A stretch of 64,000 nt of DNA. Source: an uncultured Lachnospiraceae bacterium (lineage in GTDB: Bacteria > Bacillota > Clostridia > Lachnospirales > Lachnospiraceae). Both the position numbers and the translations under genes were made by a program. Each line of letters opens with the position of its first letter. The stretch's first letter is position 1. Location of the stretch: assembly GCA_947626745.1 (NCBI GenBank), contig CANQTF010000005.1, positions 93,191-157,190 of the forward strand. The letters are read 5' to 3'. Of the stretch, positions 9,410 through 18,647 are shown one piece after another. The notes under the pieces were generated by a model. That model did not search any database. It had not been told where the DNA came from and worked only from the letters and a program-made list of their open reading frames with translations.

Positions 9410-10234
9410 ATGAAAAATGAAAAGACTTACGAACTGGTGCTGACGGCACTGTTCACCGCCATAATCGTGATTATGGCATTCACACCGCTGGGATACATCC
9501 CGCTTGTCGTGATCAACGCGACGATCATTCATATCCCGGTCATCCTTGGAGCGCTATTTCTCGGACCGAAGAAAGGTGCATTTTTGGGATTCGTATTTGG
9601 TCTGACCAGCTTCATCAACAACACATTTAAGGCGGCAACGGCTTCGGCGTTTGTGTTTTCGCCCGTCCTTGCCTATAACGTGGTCGGCGTGTCCGGTATC
9701 TTTAAGAGCCTGTATATCTGCTTTGTGCCGAGGATATTGGTCGGCGTCGTCCCCTATTTTGTCTATCTTCTGATCCGCAGGGCGCTCGGAAGCGGCAAGG
9801 GCATAGGGAAGATCGTTGTCCATGCGGCTGCAGCCGTGATCCTGTTTATCTCTGTCAGGGCATTTTTGATACGTCTGTTCCCGGAGACGCTGAACGCGGC
9901 TGTATGTACCGTGATCGGCCTGATCGCGGGTATCCTGCTGATGCTCGTGCTCACGCTGAGCGGCAGCGGGAAAGAGAACGCCAGCGTTGCGCTTGCGTAT
10001 GCGGGACTGGCGGGTGCGTTCACAAACACGCTGTTTGTCATGAGCGGCATTTTTATCTTATATAAAGAAGCGTACGCGGAGGCTGTCGGCGTGGCGGGAG
10101 AGGCCGTGCTCGACGTTATCATGGGCGTTGTGACGTTCAACGGTATCGTGGAAGCCGTCGTGGCGGCGGTCATCGTCGCGGGCGTCGGTTTTGCGCTGAC
10201 TAAGATCAAACCGATCTATTCCATGAAGAAATGA
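9410..10234 (+). CDS. ECF transporter substrate-binding (S) component, probably for pantothenate
   Basis: Start at 9410 follows AGGAGG at 9395-9400; upstream in-frame codons overlap the promoter. The 274-residue product is almost wholly hydrophobic, with five to six or more membrane helices, and resembles S components of energy-coupling factor vitamin transporters (N-terminal helix LVLTALFTAIIVIMAF, then the PLVVINATIIHIPVILGA loop). S components work with a shared EcfA-A'-T module, not seen here. The next two genes are coaX and coaBC, so pantothenate is the likely ligand; this is inference from context, not from binding residues. Confidence 0.8.
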   Translation: MKNEKTYELVLTALFTAIIVIMAFTPLGYIPLVVINATIIHIPVILGALFLGPKKGAFLGFVFGLTSFINNTFKAATASAFVFSPVLAYNVVGVSGIFKSLYICFVPRILVGVVPYFVYLLIRRALGSGKGIGKIVVHAAAAVILFISVRAFLIRLFPETLNAAVCTVIGLIAGILLMLVLTLSGSGKENASVALAYAGLAGAFTNTLFVMSGIFILYKEAYAEAVGVAGEAVLDVIMGVVTFNGIVEAVVAAVIVAGVGFALTKIKPIYSMKK

Positions 10235-10272
10235 GCCGCTGCAGGAATGCGCAGTGTGAAGGAGAGATTTCT

Positions 10273-11052
10273 ATGATTCTTGCGATCGACATAGGCAATA
10301 CCAATATCGTGATCGGCTGTATCGAAGGGGAAGAGGTGAGGTTCGTGGAACGTGTGTCCACGAACCTCTCTAAAACGGAACTGGAGTATGTGGTGGAGTT
10401 CCGGACGCTCTTTGATCTGTACCGCATCAGTCTGGAGGACATAAGCGGCAGCATCATCTCATCGGTCGTGCCGCCCCTGAACAATATCGTGAAAGCGGCG
10501 CTGCAGAAGCTGTTCCATAAAGCGCCTCTCGTGGTAGGGCCGGGGGTAAAGACGGGCCTGAATATCCTGATGGACAATCCGGGGCAGCTCGGCTCGGATC
10601 TGGTGGTCAACGCGGTCGCCGGACTGCACTATTACGGCGCGCCGATCATTATGATCGATATGGGAACGGCGACTACCATCAGCGTGGTGGACGACAGGAA
10701 AAACTATATCGGCGGCATGATACTGCCGGGCGTCAAGGTCTCCTTGGAATCGCTGGTAAACCGCACCTCGCAGCTTCCGCGCATCAGTCTGGACGCGCCG
10801 CGCAAGGTGATCGGCAAAAACACGATCGAGTGTATGAAGAGCGGTATCGTGATGGGACAGGCGGCCTGTCTGGACGGCATGATCGAGAGGATATTTGACG
10901 AGCTGGGCTACGAGGCGCCTGTGGTCGCCACGGGCGGCCTGTCCGGAAGCATCGTGCCGTACTGCAAGCGGAAGATCATCTATGACAACGAACTGACCCT
11001 GAAAGGACTCGGCATCATCTATCACAAAAACATGGAGGAGCCGAGAGGATAG
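10273..11052 (+). CDS. coaX: Type III pantothenate kinase CoaX
   Basis: Phosphorylates pantothenate, the first step of CoA synthesis. Start at 10273 (MILAIDIGNTN) has GGAGAG just upstream; a longer in-frame ORF begins at 10231 but overlaps the end of the transporter gene. Diagnostic segments are DIGNTNIVIG, GPGVKTGLN, the DMGTATTISVV phosphate-binding loop and GGMILPGV. 259 residues is typical of type III enzymes. Sits between the presumed pantothenate importer and coaBC. Confidence 0.95.
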   Translation: MILAIDIGNTNIVIGCIEGEEVRFVERVSTNLSKTELEYVVEFRTLFDLYRISLEDISGSIISSVVPPLNNIVKAALQKLFHKAPLVVGPGVKTGLNILMDNPGQLGSDLVVNAVAGLHYYGAPIIMIDMGTATTISVVDDRKNYIGGMILPGVKVSLESLVNRTSQLPRISLDAPRKVIGKNTIECMKSGIVMGQAACLDGMIERIFDELGYEAPVVATGGLSGSIVPYCKRKIIYDNELTLKGLGIIYHKNMEEPRG

Positions 11053-11108
11053 CGCGGACAGGAACGAAAGAGTACAGGGCGCAGTAAGATTTTTGAGGGA
11101 AAAATACT

Positions 11109-12329
11109 ATGATAGCAGGGAAAAAGGTCATTCTCGGCGTGACGGGATCCATCGCGGCATACAAGATCGCGTCTCTTGCAAGCATGCTGAAGAAGCAGGG
11201 TGCGGACGTGACCGTCATCATGACACGGAACGCCGTCAATTTCATCAATCCGATCACGTTTGAGACACTCACGGGCAACCGGTGTCTTGTGGATACGTTT
11301 GACAGAAATTTTGAGTTTCAGGTGGAGCATGTCTCACTGGCAAAACAGGCGGACGTATTCCTCGTGGCGCCCGCGTCTGCAGACGTGATCGCCAAGGCTG
11401 CGCACGGGATCGCGGACGATATGCTGACGACGACGCTGCTCGCCTGTACATGTCCGAAGCTCTTTGCGCCGGCGATGAATACGCGCATGTACCGCAACCC
11501 GATCGTGCAGGATAATATGAGGACGCTCGCGCGCTACGGCATGGAGGTGATCGCCCCCGCCGAGGGGTATCTGGCGTGCGGCGATACGGGAGAAGGCAAG
11601 ATGCCCGAACCGGAGACGCTATACCAGTATATCGCAAAGGCGCTGACGCCGAAGGACATGGACGGGTTAAAGGTGCTCGTGACGGCGGGACCGACGCAGG
11701 AAAAGATCGATCCGGTGCGTTATATCAGCAACCACTCCACGGGAAAGATGGGATATGCCGTGGCCCGCGCTGCGATGATGCGCGGCGCCGAGGTGACGCT
11801 CATTTCCGGCAGGACGGACTTACAGCCGCCCGTCGGCGTGTACACCGTGCCCGTGGTGTCCGCGGCGGATATGGCACAGGCCGTCAAGGCGGCGGCGGAC
11901 GCACAGGACATCATCGTCAAGGCGGCGGCGGTGGCGGATTACCGTCCGGCACAGGCGGCGGAGGAGAAGCTGAAGAAAAAGGACGGGGAACTGGCGATCG
12001 CGCTGGAGCGCACGGAAGATATCCTTGCTTATCTGGGTACACACAGAAGGGCGGGACAGTTCCTGTGCGGTTTTTCCATGGAAACGGAACATATGGTGGA
12101 AAATTCCCGCGCAAAGCTGGAGAAGAAGAATATCGACATGATCGTTGCCAATAATCTGAAGCAGGAGGGCGCGGGCTTCGGCACGGACACGAATGCGGTG
12201 ACGATCCTGACGAAGGACGAGACGACAAAGCTGCCGCTTATGAGCAAGGAAGAGGTGGCGGACAGGCTTCTCGATCATATATTACGGGTATGGAAGGGCA
12301 AAGGTTATGCGGATCGGAATGGGATATGA
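11109..12329 (+). CDS. coaBC: Bifunctional phosphopantothenoylcysteine decarboxylase / phosphopantothenate-cysteine ligase CoaBC
   Basis: Catalyses the second and third steps of CoA synthesis. The flavin-dependent CoaC half (about residues 1-185) shows [17 protein letters not shown] with the active-site His, PAMNTRMY and the active-site Cys in [10 protein letters not shown]. The CoaB half begins near [24 protein letters not shown] and ends with the [18 protein letters not shown] segment. 406 residues is normal. Its 3' end overlaps ispF by 23 bp. Confidence 0.95.
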   Translation: MIAGKKVILGVTGSIAAYKIASLASMLKKQGADVTVIMTRNAVNFINPITFETLTGNRCLVDTFDRNFEFQVEHVSLAKQADVFLVAPASADVIAKAAHGIADDMLTTTLLACTCPKLFAPAMNTRMYRNPIVQDNMRTLARYGMEVIAPAEGYLACGDTGEGKMPEPETLYQYIAKALTPKDMDGLKVLVTAGPTQEKIDPVRYISNHSTGKMGYAVARAAMMRGAEVTLISGRTDLQPPVGVYTVPVVSAADMAQAVKAAADAQDIIVKAAAVADYRPAQAAEEKLKKKDGELAIALERTEDILAYLGTHRRAGQFLCGFSMETEHMVENSRAKLEKKNIDMIVANNLKQEGAGFGTDTNAVTILTKDETTKLPLMSKEEVADRLLDHILRVWKGKGYADRNGI

Positions 12330-12852
12330 CGTACATCGTCTCACACAGGACAGAAAACTGATCATGGGAGGGGTGGAGATCCCTTATGAGAAAGGGCTGC
12401 TCGGACATTCCGACGCGGACGTGCTGATACATGCCGTTATGGATGCCCTGCTCGGGGCTGCGGCCTTGGGGGATATCGGGAAGCATTTTCCGGACACCGA
12501 TCCGGCGTACAAGGATATTTCGTCTGTGCAGCTTCTGCGGCATGTGGGCGCGCTTTTGGAGGAGAACCGCTTCCTGATCGAGAACATCGACGCGACGATC
12601 ATCGCACAGGCGCCGAAAATGCGCCCTTACATTGATAAGATGCGGGAAAATATTGCGGGCGCGCTGGGCATTGAAGCCGGACAGGTCAATGTCAAGGCGA
12701 CCACCGAGGAAGGACTGGGATTCACCGGAAACGGCGAGGGGATCTCCGCACAGGCGGTCTGTATGCTCACCAGTCCGCGGGAGCTTGGCAGCGTTGATGT
12801 CACGGCGCGCGGCTGCGCGGGCTGCGACGGCTGTCCGAGGCAAGCCGATTGA
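12307..12852 (+). CDS. ispF: 2-C-methyl-D-erythritol 2,4-cyclodiphosphate synthase IspF with Cys-rich tail
   Basis: Fifth enzyme of the MEP isoprenoid pathway. Zinc-site residues appear in GYDVHRL near the start, with [19 protein letters not shown]; other conserved stretches are [11 protein letters not shown] and [17 protein letters not shown]. The family is usually about 157 residues; this one is 181, with an extra C-terminal segment containing GCAGCDGCP. The start lies inside coaBC (23-bp overlap), suggesting translational coupling. The tail is encoded up to a single stop with no sign of a frameshift. Confidence 0.93.
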   Translation: MRIGMGYDVHRLTQDRKLIMGGVEIPYEKGLLGHSDADVLIHAVMDALLGAAALGDIGKHFPDTDPAYKDISSVQLLRHVGALLEENRFLIENIDATIIAQAPKMRPYIDKMRENIAGALGIEAGQVNVKATTEEGLGFTGNGEGISAQAVCMLTSPRELGSVDVTARGCAGCDGCPRQAD

Positions 12853-12877
12853 CAAATCTTCGCGTATGGCATATTTT
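12849..12877 (+). promoter_or_regulatory. Promoter for cysE-cysS
   Basis: TTGACA at 12849-12854, overlapping the ispF stop, and TATTTT at 12872-12877, 17-bp spacer. No T-box or S-box leader is visible in the 50 bp that follow. Confidence 0.65.
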
Positions 12878-12928
12878 ATTTATGACTGCACAAGAAAACA
12901 GCGATATCTTGTATAGAAGGGATCTAAT

Positions 12929-13600
12929 ATGGGTTTTGTCAAAAACATCAAAGAGGAAATAAAACTCATACGCGAGCGCGACCCTGCGATACACTCCGCC
13001 ATGGAGGTGTTTCTGTACCCCAGCTTCAAGGTGATGATCTACTACAGACTGGCCCACAGGCTGTATCTGAAGAAGCATTATTTTCTGGCGCGGTGGATCT
13101 CCCAGAAGGCGGTCCGCAAGACGGGGATCGAGATCCACCCCGGCGCGCAGATCGGCAAGGGCTTCTTTATCGACCACGGCAACGGCGTCATCATAGGCGA
13201 GACGACCGTGATCGGCGACAACGTGACGCTGTATCAGGGCGTGACGCTGGGAGGCACAGGCAAGGAACAGGGCAAGCGGCACCCCACTATCGGCAACAAC
13301 GTGATGATCAGTACGGGCGCGAAGGTGCTCGGCTCCTTTAAGATCGGGGATAACAGCAAGATCGGGGCGGGCAGTGTGGTGTTGGAGGAAGTGCCGCCCA
13401 ACTCCACCGTGGTCGGCGTGCCGGGCCGGGTCGTGAAGCGCAACAACAGGCTGCTGCCGCAGGAGGAGCTGGATCAGATCGATCTGCCCGATCCCGTGCG
13501 GGAGGATATCACCGGGCTGCAGCGCGCCAACGCGGAGCTGACCAACCGTCTGCTCGATCTGGAGCGCGAGATGAAGGAACTGAAGAAAACCAGAGAATGA
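12929..13600 (+). CDS. cysE: Serine O-acetyltransferase
   Basis: Makes O-acetylserine, the carbon precursor of cysteine. A short helical N-terminal domain (IHSAMEVFLYPSFKVMIYYRLAHR) is followed by left-handed beta-helix hexapeptide repeats with the catalytic HPGAQIGKGFFIDHGNGVIIGE stretch (seen at about residues 69-91), then GGTGKEQGKRHPTIGNN and GAGSVVLEEVPPNSTVVGVPGRVV. 223 residues corresponds to the shorter EpsC/CysE form of Gram-positive bacteria. A basic, coiled tail follows the helix. cysS lies 31 bp downstream. Confidence 0.93.
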   Translation: MGFVKNIKEEIKLIRERDPAIHSAMEVFLYPSFKVMIYYRLAHRLYLKKHYFLARWISQKAVRKTGIEIHPGAQIGKGFFIDHGNGVIIGETTVIGDNVTLYQGVTLGGTGKEQGKRHPTIGNNVMISTGAKVLGSFKIGDNSKIGAGSVVLEEVPPNSTVVGVPGRVVKRNNRLLPQEELDQIDLPDPVREDITGLQRANAELTNRLLDLEREMKELKKTRE

Positions 13601-13631
13601 TCTGCCGGCAATGTTCCGGGTAGGAGGAGTC

Positions 13632-15041
13632 ATGAAAGTATATAATACTTTGTCGAAGAGAAAAGAGGAATTTGTGCCGTTAAAGGACGGCGAGGTCAGC
13701 ATGTACGTCTGCGGTCCCACCGTGTATAACCTGATCCATATCGGCAACGCAAGGCCGATGATCGTGTTTGATACGGCGAGGCGGTACATGGAGCACAAGG
13801 GATATACGGTCAATTATGTCTCCAATTTCACGGACGTGGACGACAAGATCATCAAGAAGGCAAACGAGGAGGGGGTAGATCCCGCCGTCATATCCGAGCG
13901 CTATATCGAAGAGTGCAAAAAAGATATGCGGGGACTCAACGTGAAGCCGGCCACCGTCCACCCCAAGGCGACCGAAGAGATCGACGGTATGATCGAGATG
14001 ATACAGACGCTGCTCGATAAAGGGCATGCCTATGTGGCCGAGGACGGTACGGTGTATTTCAAGACGAGGAGCTTTCGGGATTACGGCAAGCTCTCGCACA
14101 AGAACCTTGACGATCTGCGGGGCGGCGCCCGTTCGCTTCTGGTATCCGGCGAGGAACAGAAGCAGGATCCGCTGGATTTCGTGCTCTGGAAGCCGAAGAA
14201 GGAAGGAGAGCCGTACTGGGAATCGCCGTGGTGCCAGGGACGTCCCGGCTGGCATATCGAGTGCTCCGTCATGAGCAGGAAGTATCTCGGCGAAGAGATA
14301 GATATCCATGCGGGCGGCGAGGATCTTATCTTCCCGCATCATGAGAATGAGATCGCGCAGTCCGAGGCGGCAAACGGCAAGAAATTTGCCAACTACTGGC
14401 TGCACAACGCCTTCCTGAATATCGACAACAGGAAGATGTCCAAGTCTGCGGGCAATTTCTTTACGGTCAGGGACATCAGCGAAAGATATGATCTGCAGGT
14501 GCTGCGGTTCTTCATGCTTTCCGCGCACTACAGAAGCCCGCTGAACTTCAGCGAGGAGCTGATGGAGGCGGCGAAGAACGGTCTGGACCGCATCGTGAGC
14601 TGCGTCGGCAATCTGAATTTCCTGTCGGACAAGGCGGCCGACGGCGAGATGACGAAAGAGGAGCGGGAGGCGGCCGGACAGGCCGAAGCGTATATCGCGC
14701 AGTTTGACGAGGCGATGGACGACGATTTCAACACGGCGGATGCCATCGCTGCGATCTTTGATCTGGTGAAGTTCGCCAACACGCACGTAACGGAGCGGTC
14801 CGGCAGGGCGTTTTTGCAGACGCTCAAAGAGGAGATCGTCATGCTGTCCGATATCTGCGGTCTGATCGTAGATAAGAAGGAAGAGATACTGGACGCCGAT
14901 ATCGAGGCGCTGATCAGGGAGCGGCAGGAGGCGCGGAAAGCCAAGGATTTTGCGAGGGCGGACGAGATCAGGGACACGCTTGCGGCGCAGGGCATCATTC
15001 TGGAAGATACGCGCGAGGGAGTGAAATGGAAGAGAGCATAA
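13632..15041 (+). CDS. cysS: Cysteinyl-tRNA synthetase
   Basis: Start at 13632 directly follows TAGGAGGAG; the in-frame codon at 13611 is unlikely. 469 residues. Class I motifs are present: HIGNARPM (HIGH) and KMSKS in RKMSKSAGNFF. Zinc/cysteine-recognition residues occur in YVCGPTVY, WHIECSVMS and GGEDLIFPHHENEIAQ. The C-terminal helical domain ends in the usual ARADEIRDTLAAQGIILEDT segment. The mrnC start lies 16 bp inside its 3' end. Confidence 0.97.
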   Translation: MKVYNTLSKRKEEFVPLKDGEVSMYVCGPTVYNLIHIGNARPMIVFDTARRYMEHKGYTVNYVSNFTDVDDKIIKKANEEGVDPAVISERYIEECKKDMRGLNVKPATVHPKATEEIDGMIEMIQTLLDKGHAYVAEDGTVYFKTRSFRDYGKLSHKNLDDLRGGARSLLVSGEEQKQDPLDFVLWKPKKEGEPYWESPWCQGRPGWHIECSVMSRKYLGEEIDIHAGGEDLIFPHHENEIAQSEAANGKKFANYWLHNAFLNIDNRKMSKSAGNFFTVRDISERYDLQVLRFFMLSAHYRSPLNFSEELMEAAKNGLDRIVSCVGNLNFLSDKAADGEMTKEEREAAGQAEAYIAQFDEAMDDDFNTADAIAAIFDLVKFANTHVTERSGRAFLQTLKEEIVMLSDICGLIVDKKEEILDADIEALIRERQEARKAKDFARADEIRDTLAAQGIILEDTREGVKWKRA

Positions 15042-15478
15042 CGATCCTGCAGGCGATCAAGCGAAAGTTCGACTGCAGAGAGACGGACATCAGGACATAT
15101 TCCCCGTTGGCTCTGGCATATATCGGGGACGCCGTGTTCGATCTGGTGATCCGCACGATCGTGGTGGAGCAGGGAAATACGTCGGCCAACAAGCTGCACA
15201 GAAAAACGGTGGGTTATGTGAATGCCCGGGTGCAGGCGCAGATGATCGACGCGCTGCAGGACAGGCTGACAAAGGAGGAGGAGACGGTCTATCACCGCGG
15301 GCGGAACGCCAAATCCTACACGACCGCCAAAAACGCCTCCGCCCTGGAATACCGCAAAGCGACCGGTCTGGAGGCGCTGTGCGGTTATCTGTATCTGGAC
15401 GGGCAGCAGGAGAGGCTTCTGGAGCTGATGCATCAGGCGATCCTTTCTGTGCAGAAGGAAGGGAAAGCGGAAAAGTAG
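15026..15478 (+). CDS. mrnC: Mini-ribonuclease III
   Basis: Matures 23S rRNA ends; an RNase III catalytic domain without the double-stranded RNA-binding domain. At 150 residues it has the family size. Signature segments are YSPLALAYIGDAVFDLVIR (metal-binding acidic residues), NKLHRKTVGYVNA, RGRNAK and ALEYRKATGLEALCGYLYL. It overlaps cysS by 16 bp, the common arrangement in Firmicutes. Confidence 0.95.
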   Translation: MEESITILQAIKRKFDCRETDIRTYSPLALAYIGDAVFDLVIRTIVVEQGNTSANKLHRKTVGYVNARVQAQMIDALQDRLTKEEETVYHRGRNAKSYTTAKNASALEYRKATGLEALCGYLYLDGQQERLLELMHQAILSVQKEGKAEK

Positions 15479-15515
15479 ATCCCTGCGGGATCGGTTTTCG
15501 GCAGCGAGGGATATC

Positions 15516-16262
15516 ATGAGATATACGGAATTTACCATAGAGGGCAGAAATGCCGTGATCGAGGCGTTCCGCTCCGGCAAAACGATAGACAAATTGTTCA
15601 TTTTGGACGGCTGTCAGGACGGTTCGGTCATGACGATCAGGCGGGAGGCTGCCAAGAGCGGCTGCCTGATCAAATATGTGCCGAGAGAACGTCTGGATCA
15701 AATGTCTGAGACGGGAAAACATCAGGGCGTGATCGCCTATGCGGCGGCGTATGCCTATGCAGAGGTGGAAGACATTCTGGACAGGGCGAAGGAGAAAGGC
15801 GAACCGCCTTTTCTCTTTCTGTTGGACAATATCGAAGATCCACACAATCTCGGAGCGATCATACGCACGGCGAATCTGGCGGGCGCACACGGCGTCATCA
15901 TACCCAAGAATCGTGCGGCCGGCCTTACGGCGACGGTGGCGAAGGCCTCCGCCGGCGCGCTCAACTACACGCCCGTGGCGAAAGTGACCAATCTGGGACA
16001 GACGATAGAGGAATTAAAGAAGAAAGGGCTGTGGTTTGTCTGTGCGGATATGAAGGGCACACGGATGTACGAGCTGGACCTGAAAGGACCGATCGGCATG
16101 GTGATCGGTAACGAGGGAAGCGGTGTCGGGAGACTGGTGAAGGAAAAATGCGATCTCGCCGCTTCGATCCCGATGCAGGGAGACATCGATTCCCTCAATG
16201 CCTCCGTGGCCGCCGGGGTACTCGCATATGAGATCGTCAGACAAAGGCTGGGCATAAAATGA
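15516..16262 (+). CDS. rlmB: 23S rRNA (guanosine-2'-O-)-methyltransferase RlmB (TrmH family)
   Basis: SPOUT-fold methyltransferase. The N-terminal substrate-binding domain begins with EGRNAVIEAFRSGKTIDKLF and KYVPRERLDQMSETGKHQGVIA. The SPOUT core has DNIEDPHNLGAIIRTA (motif 1), GMVIGNEGSGVGRLVKEKCD (motif 2) and IPMQGDIDSLNASVAAGVLAYE (motif 3). 248 residues. The next gene starts 2 bp after its stop. Confidence 0.95.
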   Translation: MRYTEFTIEGRNAVIEAFRSGKTIDKLFILDGCQDGSVMTIRREAAKSGCLIKYVPRERLDQMSETGKHQGVIAYAAAYAYAEVEDILDRAKEKGEPPFLFLLDNIEDPHNLGAIIRTANLAGAHGVIIPKNRAAGLTATVAKASAGALNYTPVAKVTNLGQTIEELKKKGLWFVCADMKGTRMYELDLKGPIGMVIGNEGSGVGRLVKEKCDLAASIPMQGDIDSLNASVAAGVLAYEIVRQRLGIK

Positions 16263-16263
16263 G

Positions 16264-17670
16264 ATGAAACGGGTCAATCAGATTTTGGTGGTTTTTATTT
16301 TTGCGCTGACGGCAGTTCTGATAGCGGTGGCCGCGCTGCGGGCCTATGATGTCTACGAGACGGACAGGCGTCTTGCAAGAGAGCAGGAGGAGCTGGAGAT
16401 CGCGCAGGTCTATGAAAGAAATAAAGAGGCCCAGAGCCGTGTGGGCGAGATGGAGGCAGAGATCTATGAACTGACAAAGGATAAGGAGGAGCTGCGGCGG
16501 TTTATAGACAATATACAGAACGGGAAGCCCGCCGAGGATACGGCGGACGAGACGGCAGACGGTGCGGTATCGGGAAACGACGGCCTGTCGGAAAATGATG
16601 CCGAGGCGGCATATGACGGTCAAACGGTATCCGGGAACGGCGCCGTGTCCGGCAACACGGTATCGGGGAACACGGTGTCCGGCAACACGGTATCCGGGAA
16701 CACGGTATCCGGAAATACGGTATCGGGGAATACGGTGTCCGGCAACACGGTATCCGGGAATACGGTATCGGGCAACGCGGTATCCGAAAATACGGTATCC
16801 GGGAATGGGACCGCCGGTCATATGACGCTGGCGGAGCGCAGACAGCTTCGCAGTTCTATGGAGGAGACACAGTCGGTCAATCGGGAGGACAGAGAGCATA
16901 TCGCCGGCAGCCATATTGATTTTTCCGGAAAGAAGATCGCTTGTCTGGGGGACAGCATCACGGCGGCGTCCAATCTGGAAAATGAGGAGAACTATCAGCA
17001 GTACTCCTATCCCTCGCAGCTAAAGGAAGTGCTTGGCGCCGAGGAAGTCTACAATCTGGGCATCGGCGGTTCCTCCATAGGCAGATACTGGCTGGAAGCA
17101 TATGTGGACCGCTATCGGGAGATTCCGGAGGATGTGGATATCATTATCATAATGGGCGGCACGAACGACGGCTTCTGCGCTTCCGAGAAGGAGTTTGGCA
17201 GCTTGGACGAGAGGGCTTACCGCACCTTCTGCGGAGATCTGGACGAGCTGATGCGCGGGCTGCGCGAAGATTATCCCGATGCGGATATCTTTTTTGCCAC
17301 ACCGCTTCCGAATATCCTCCATGATTATCTGATGAGCGAGCGGGACTATCTGCTGCCGCAGCAGCGGTTTGCGGACGCGATCCTGACGCTGGCGGACGAG
17401 TACGGCTATCAGGTGGTCGATCTGTACAACGCCAACATACTGGACTCCCATGACGTCGATATCGTGACGGATTATATGCCGGACGGCGTACACGGCAATC
17501 ATGAAGGCTACAGGATCCTTGCGGAGCATTTCGCCTCCGAACTGATCCGGTACTACGAGATCGGGGAGAAAACGGTGTCCGGCAGCGATGCGGACGCGCT
17601 GTCCGAGAACAGTGTGGGTGCCGTGTCCGGCGATCACGCGGACGCGGTGTCGGCGGATGCGCCCGACTGA
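16264..17670 (+). CDS. Membrane-anchored SGNH/GDSL-family hydrolase with VSGN repeats
   Basis: 468 residues. A single N-terminal membrane helix (about residues 7-27) is followed by a coiled-coil stretch, a low-complexity linker of tandem VSGN pentapeptides (residues about 121-181), and a C-terminal SGNH hydrolase domain. Catalytic blocks are visible: GDSIT (Ser 231), GIGGSS, GGTND (298-302) and DGVHGNHEGY with D407 and H410. The tail repeats the VSG/LSEN theme. Such hydrolases remove acyl groups from cell-wall or exported carbohydrates, but the substrate cannot be inferred here. Topology suggests the catalytic domain is outside the membrane. Confidence 0.85.
   Translation: MKRVNQILVVFIFALTAVLIAVAALRAYDVYETDRRLAREQEELEIAQVYERNKEAQSRVGEMEAEIYELTKDKEELRRFIDNIQNGKPAEDTADETADGAVSGNDGLSENDAEAAYDGQTVSGNGAVSGNTVSGNTVSGNTVSGNTVSGNTVSGNTVSGNTVSGNTVSGNAVSENTVSGNGTAGHMTLAERRQLRSSMEETQSVNREDREHIAGSHIDFSGKKIACLGDSITAASNLENEENYQQYSYPSQLKEVLGAEEVYNLGIGGSSIGRYWLEAYVDRYREIPEDVDIIIIMGGTNDGFCASEKEFGSLDERAYRTFCGDLDELMRGLREDYPDADIFFATPLPNILHDYLMSERDYLLPQQRFADAILTLADEYGYQVVDLYNANILDSHDVDIVTDYMPDGVHGNHEGYRILAEHFASELIRYYEIGEKTVSGSDADALSENSVGAVSGDHADAVSADAPD
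16624..16806 (+). repeat. Coding 15-bp tandem repeat (TVSGN pentapeptide array)
   Basis: A TVSGN unit at 16624, AVSGN at 16642, eight TVSGN units at 16657-16776, AVSEN at 16777 and a final TVSGN ending at 16806. Units differ at synonymous positions (TCC/TCG, GGG/GGC/GGA, AAC/AAT), so the array is not a fresh identical expansion. Confidence 0.95.
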
Positions 17671-17694
17671 CGGAAGGCGGATAGAAGGTCAGGC

Positions 17695-18333
17695 ATGGAA
17701 GACAGACGAAAGCAGGAATACGGACAATACAGTGACGAGGAGCTTATCGTCCGTCTCAGGGACGGGGACAGCGGCGTCACGGAATACCTTATGGACAAGT
17801 ATAAAAATCTTGTCCGCAGCAAGGCAAAGTCCATGTATATACTCGGGGCAGACAGCGAGGATCTGATTCAGGAGGGCATGATCGGTCTGTTCAAGGCGCT
17901 GCGGGATTACGACAGCGGCCGGGACGCGAGCTTTTTGACCTTTGCCGATCTGTGCGTGTCCAGACAGATGTACACGGCAGTGCAGACGTCCAGACGGCAA
18001 AAGCACATACCGCTCAACACATATGTGCCCCTGTACGGAAACAGGGCCGAGGACTCGGAGGAAGAGTCGGAGATTCTGGCGAACGTGCTGGCGGCGCGCG
18101 CAGGACAGAGCCCGGAGGAAGTCCTGATCGACAGGGAAAATGCGGCGCAGCTGGAGCAGGAGATCGAAAGGGAGCTGAGCAGCTTTGAGAAGCAGGTGCT
18201 CGATCTGTATCTGACCGGTATGCGTTACCAGCAGATCGCGAAGGTGCTGGGCCGGGACGAGAAGTCTACGGACAACGCGCTGCAGAGGATCAAGAGCAAG
18301 CTGAAAAAACGTTTGAACAGGCAGCAGACTTGA
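17695..18333 (+). CDS. sigH: Sporulation-associated RNA polymerase sigma factor, SigH/Spo0H type
   Basis: A 212-residue sigma-70 family protein. Region 2 contains YKNLVRSKAKSMYILGADSEDLIQEGMIGLFKALRDYD and SFLTFADLCVSRQMYTAVQTSRRQKHIPLNTYVPL, the close pattern of SigH. Region 4 is QQIAKVLGRDEKSTDNALQRIKSKL. SigH drives the transition to stationary phase and sporulation in Clostridia and Bacillus. The position after rlmB matches the usual location of sigH in Firmicutes. The promoter of the following tRNA begins at its stop codon. Confidence 0.92.
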   Translation: MEDRRKQEYGQYSDEELIVRLRDGDSGVTEYLMDKYKNLVRSKAKSMYILGADSEDLIQEGMIGLFKALRDYDSGRDASFLTFADLCVSRQMYTAVQTSRRQKHIPLNTYVPLYGNRAEDSEEESEILANVLAARAGQSPEEVLIDRENAAQLEQEIERELSSFEKQVLDLYLTGMRYQQIAKVLGRDEKSTDNALQRIKSKLKKRLNRQQT

Positions 18334-18359
18334 CAAAGCCGAAATGCCTATGCTATACT
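18330..18359 (+). promoter_or_regulatory. Promoter for tRNA-Thr
   Basis: TTGACA at 18330-18335 and TATACT at 18354-18359, 18-bp spacer, 37 bp before the tRNA. Confidence 0.75.
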
Positions 18360-18395
18360 ACAGTTCGGTGACCGGGCGCGGCCCGTCACCGGCAT

Positions 18396-18468
18396 GCTGC
18401 TGTAGCACAGTCGGTAGTGCGTCGCATTGGTAGTGCGGAGGTCACGGGTCCGATTCCCGTCAGCAGCT
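18396..18468 (+). tRNA. tRNA-Thr (anticodon GGT)
   Basis: A 73-nt cloverleaf folds completely: seven-pair acceptor GCTGCTG/CAGCAGC, D-stem GCAC/GTGC, anticodon stem TCGCA/TGCGG with loop TTGGTAG giving anticodon GGT (reads ACC), T-stem ACGGG/CCCGT with loop TCCGATT. Discriminator is T. CCA is not encoded directly. It has its own promoter and terminator. Confidence 0.93.
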
Positions 18469-18473
18469 CGCCA

Positions 18474-18499
18474 AAAGCCCGGAGAAATCCGGGCTTTTT
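18474..18499 (+). terminator. Intrinsic terminator of tRNA-Thr
   Basis: AAAGCCCGG/CCGGGCTTT stem with AGAAAT loop and a T-tract immediately after the tRNA. Confidence 0.9.
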
Positions 18500-18647
18500 C
18501 ATGTACGCGAGCAATGAGCCAAGCTGACAAGCCTGCTTGTCAATTTGGCGAATGCCGCGATAACGAGTGAAACCCGCAGAGCGTGTTTCAGCTCGTTTTA
18601 TGTTGCATTTCATGTTGCATATGTCTATATTTTCACGCAGAGTCTCC

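Noticed and set aside
16624..16806. Regular 15-bp repeats that could suggest a CRISPR-like array
   Set aside because: Units are directly adjacent with no unique spacers, stay in frame and encode VSGN peptides.
18396..18468. tRNA-Thr as the integration site of the prophage seen at the right edge
   Set aside because: It lies more than 40 kb from the phage genes, and no integrase or duplicated tRNA end was found nearby.
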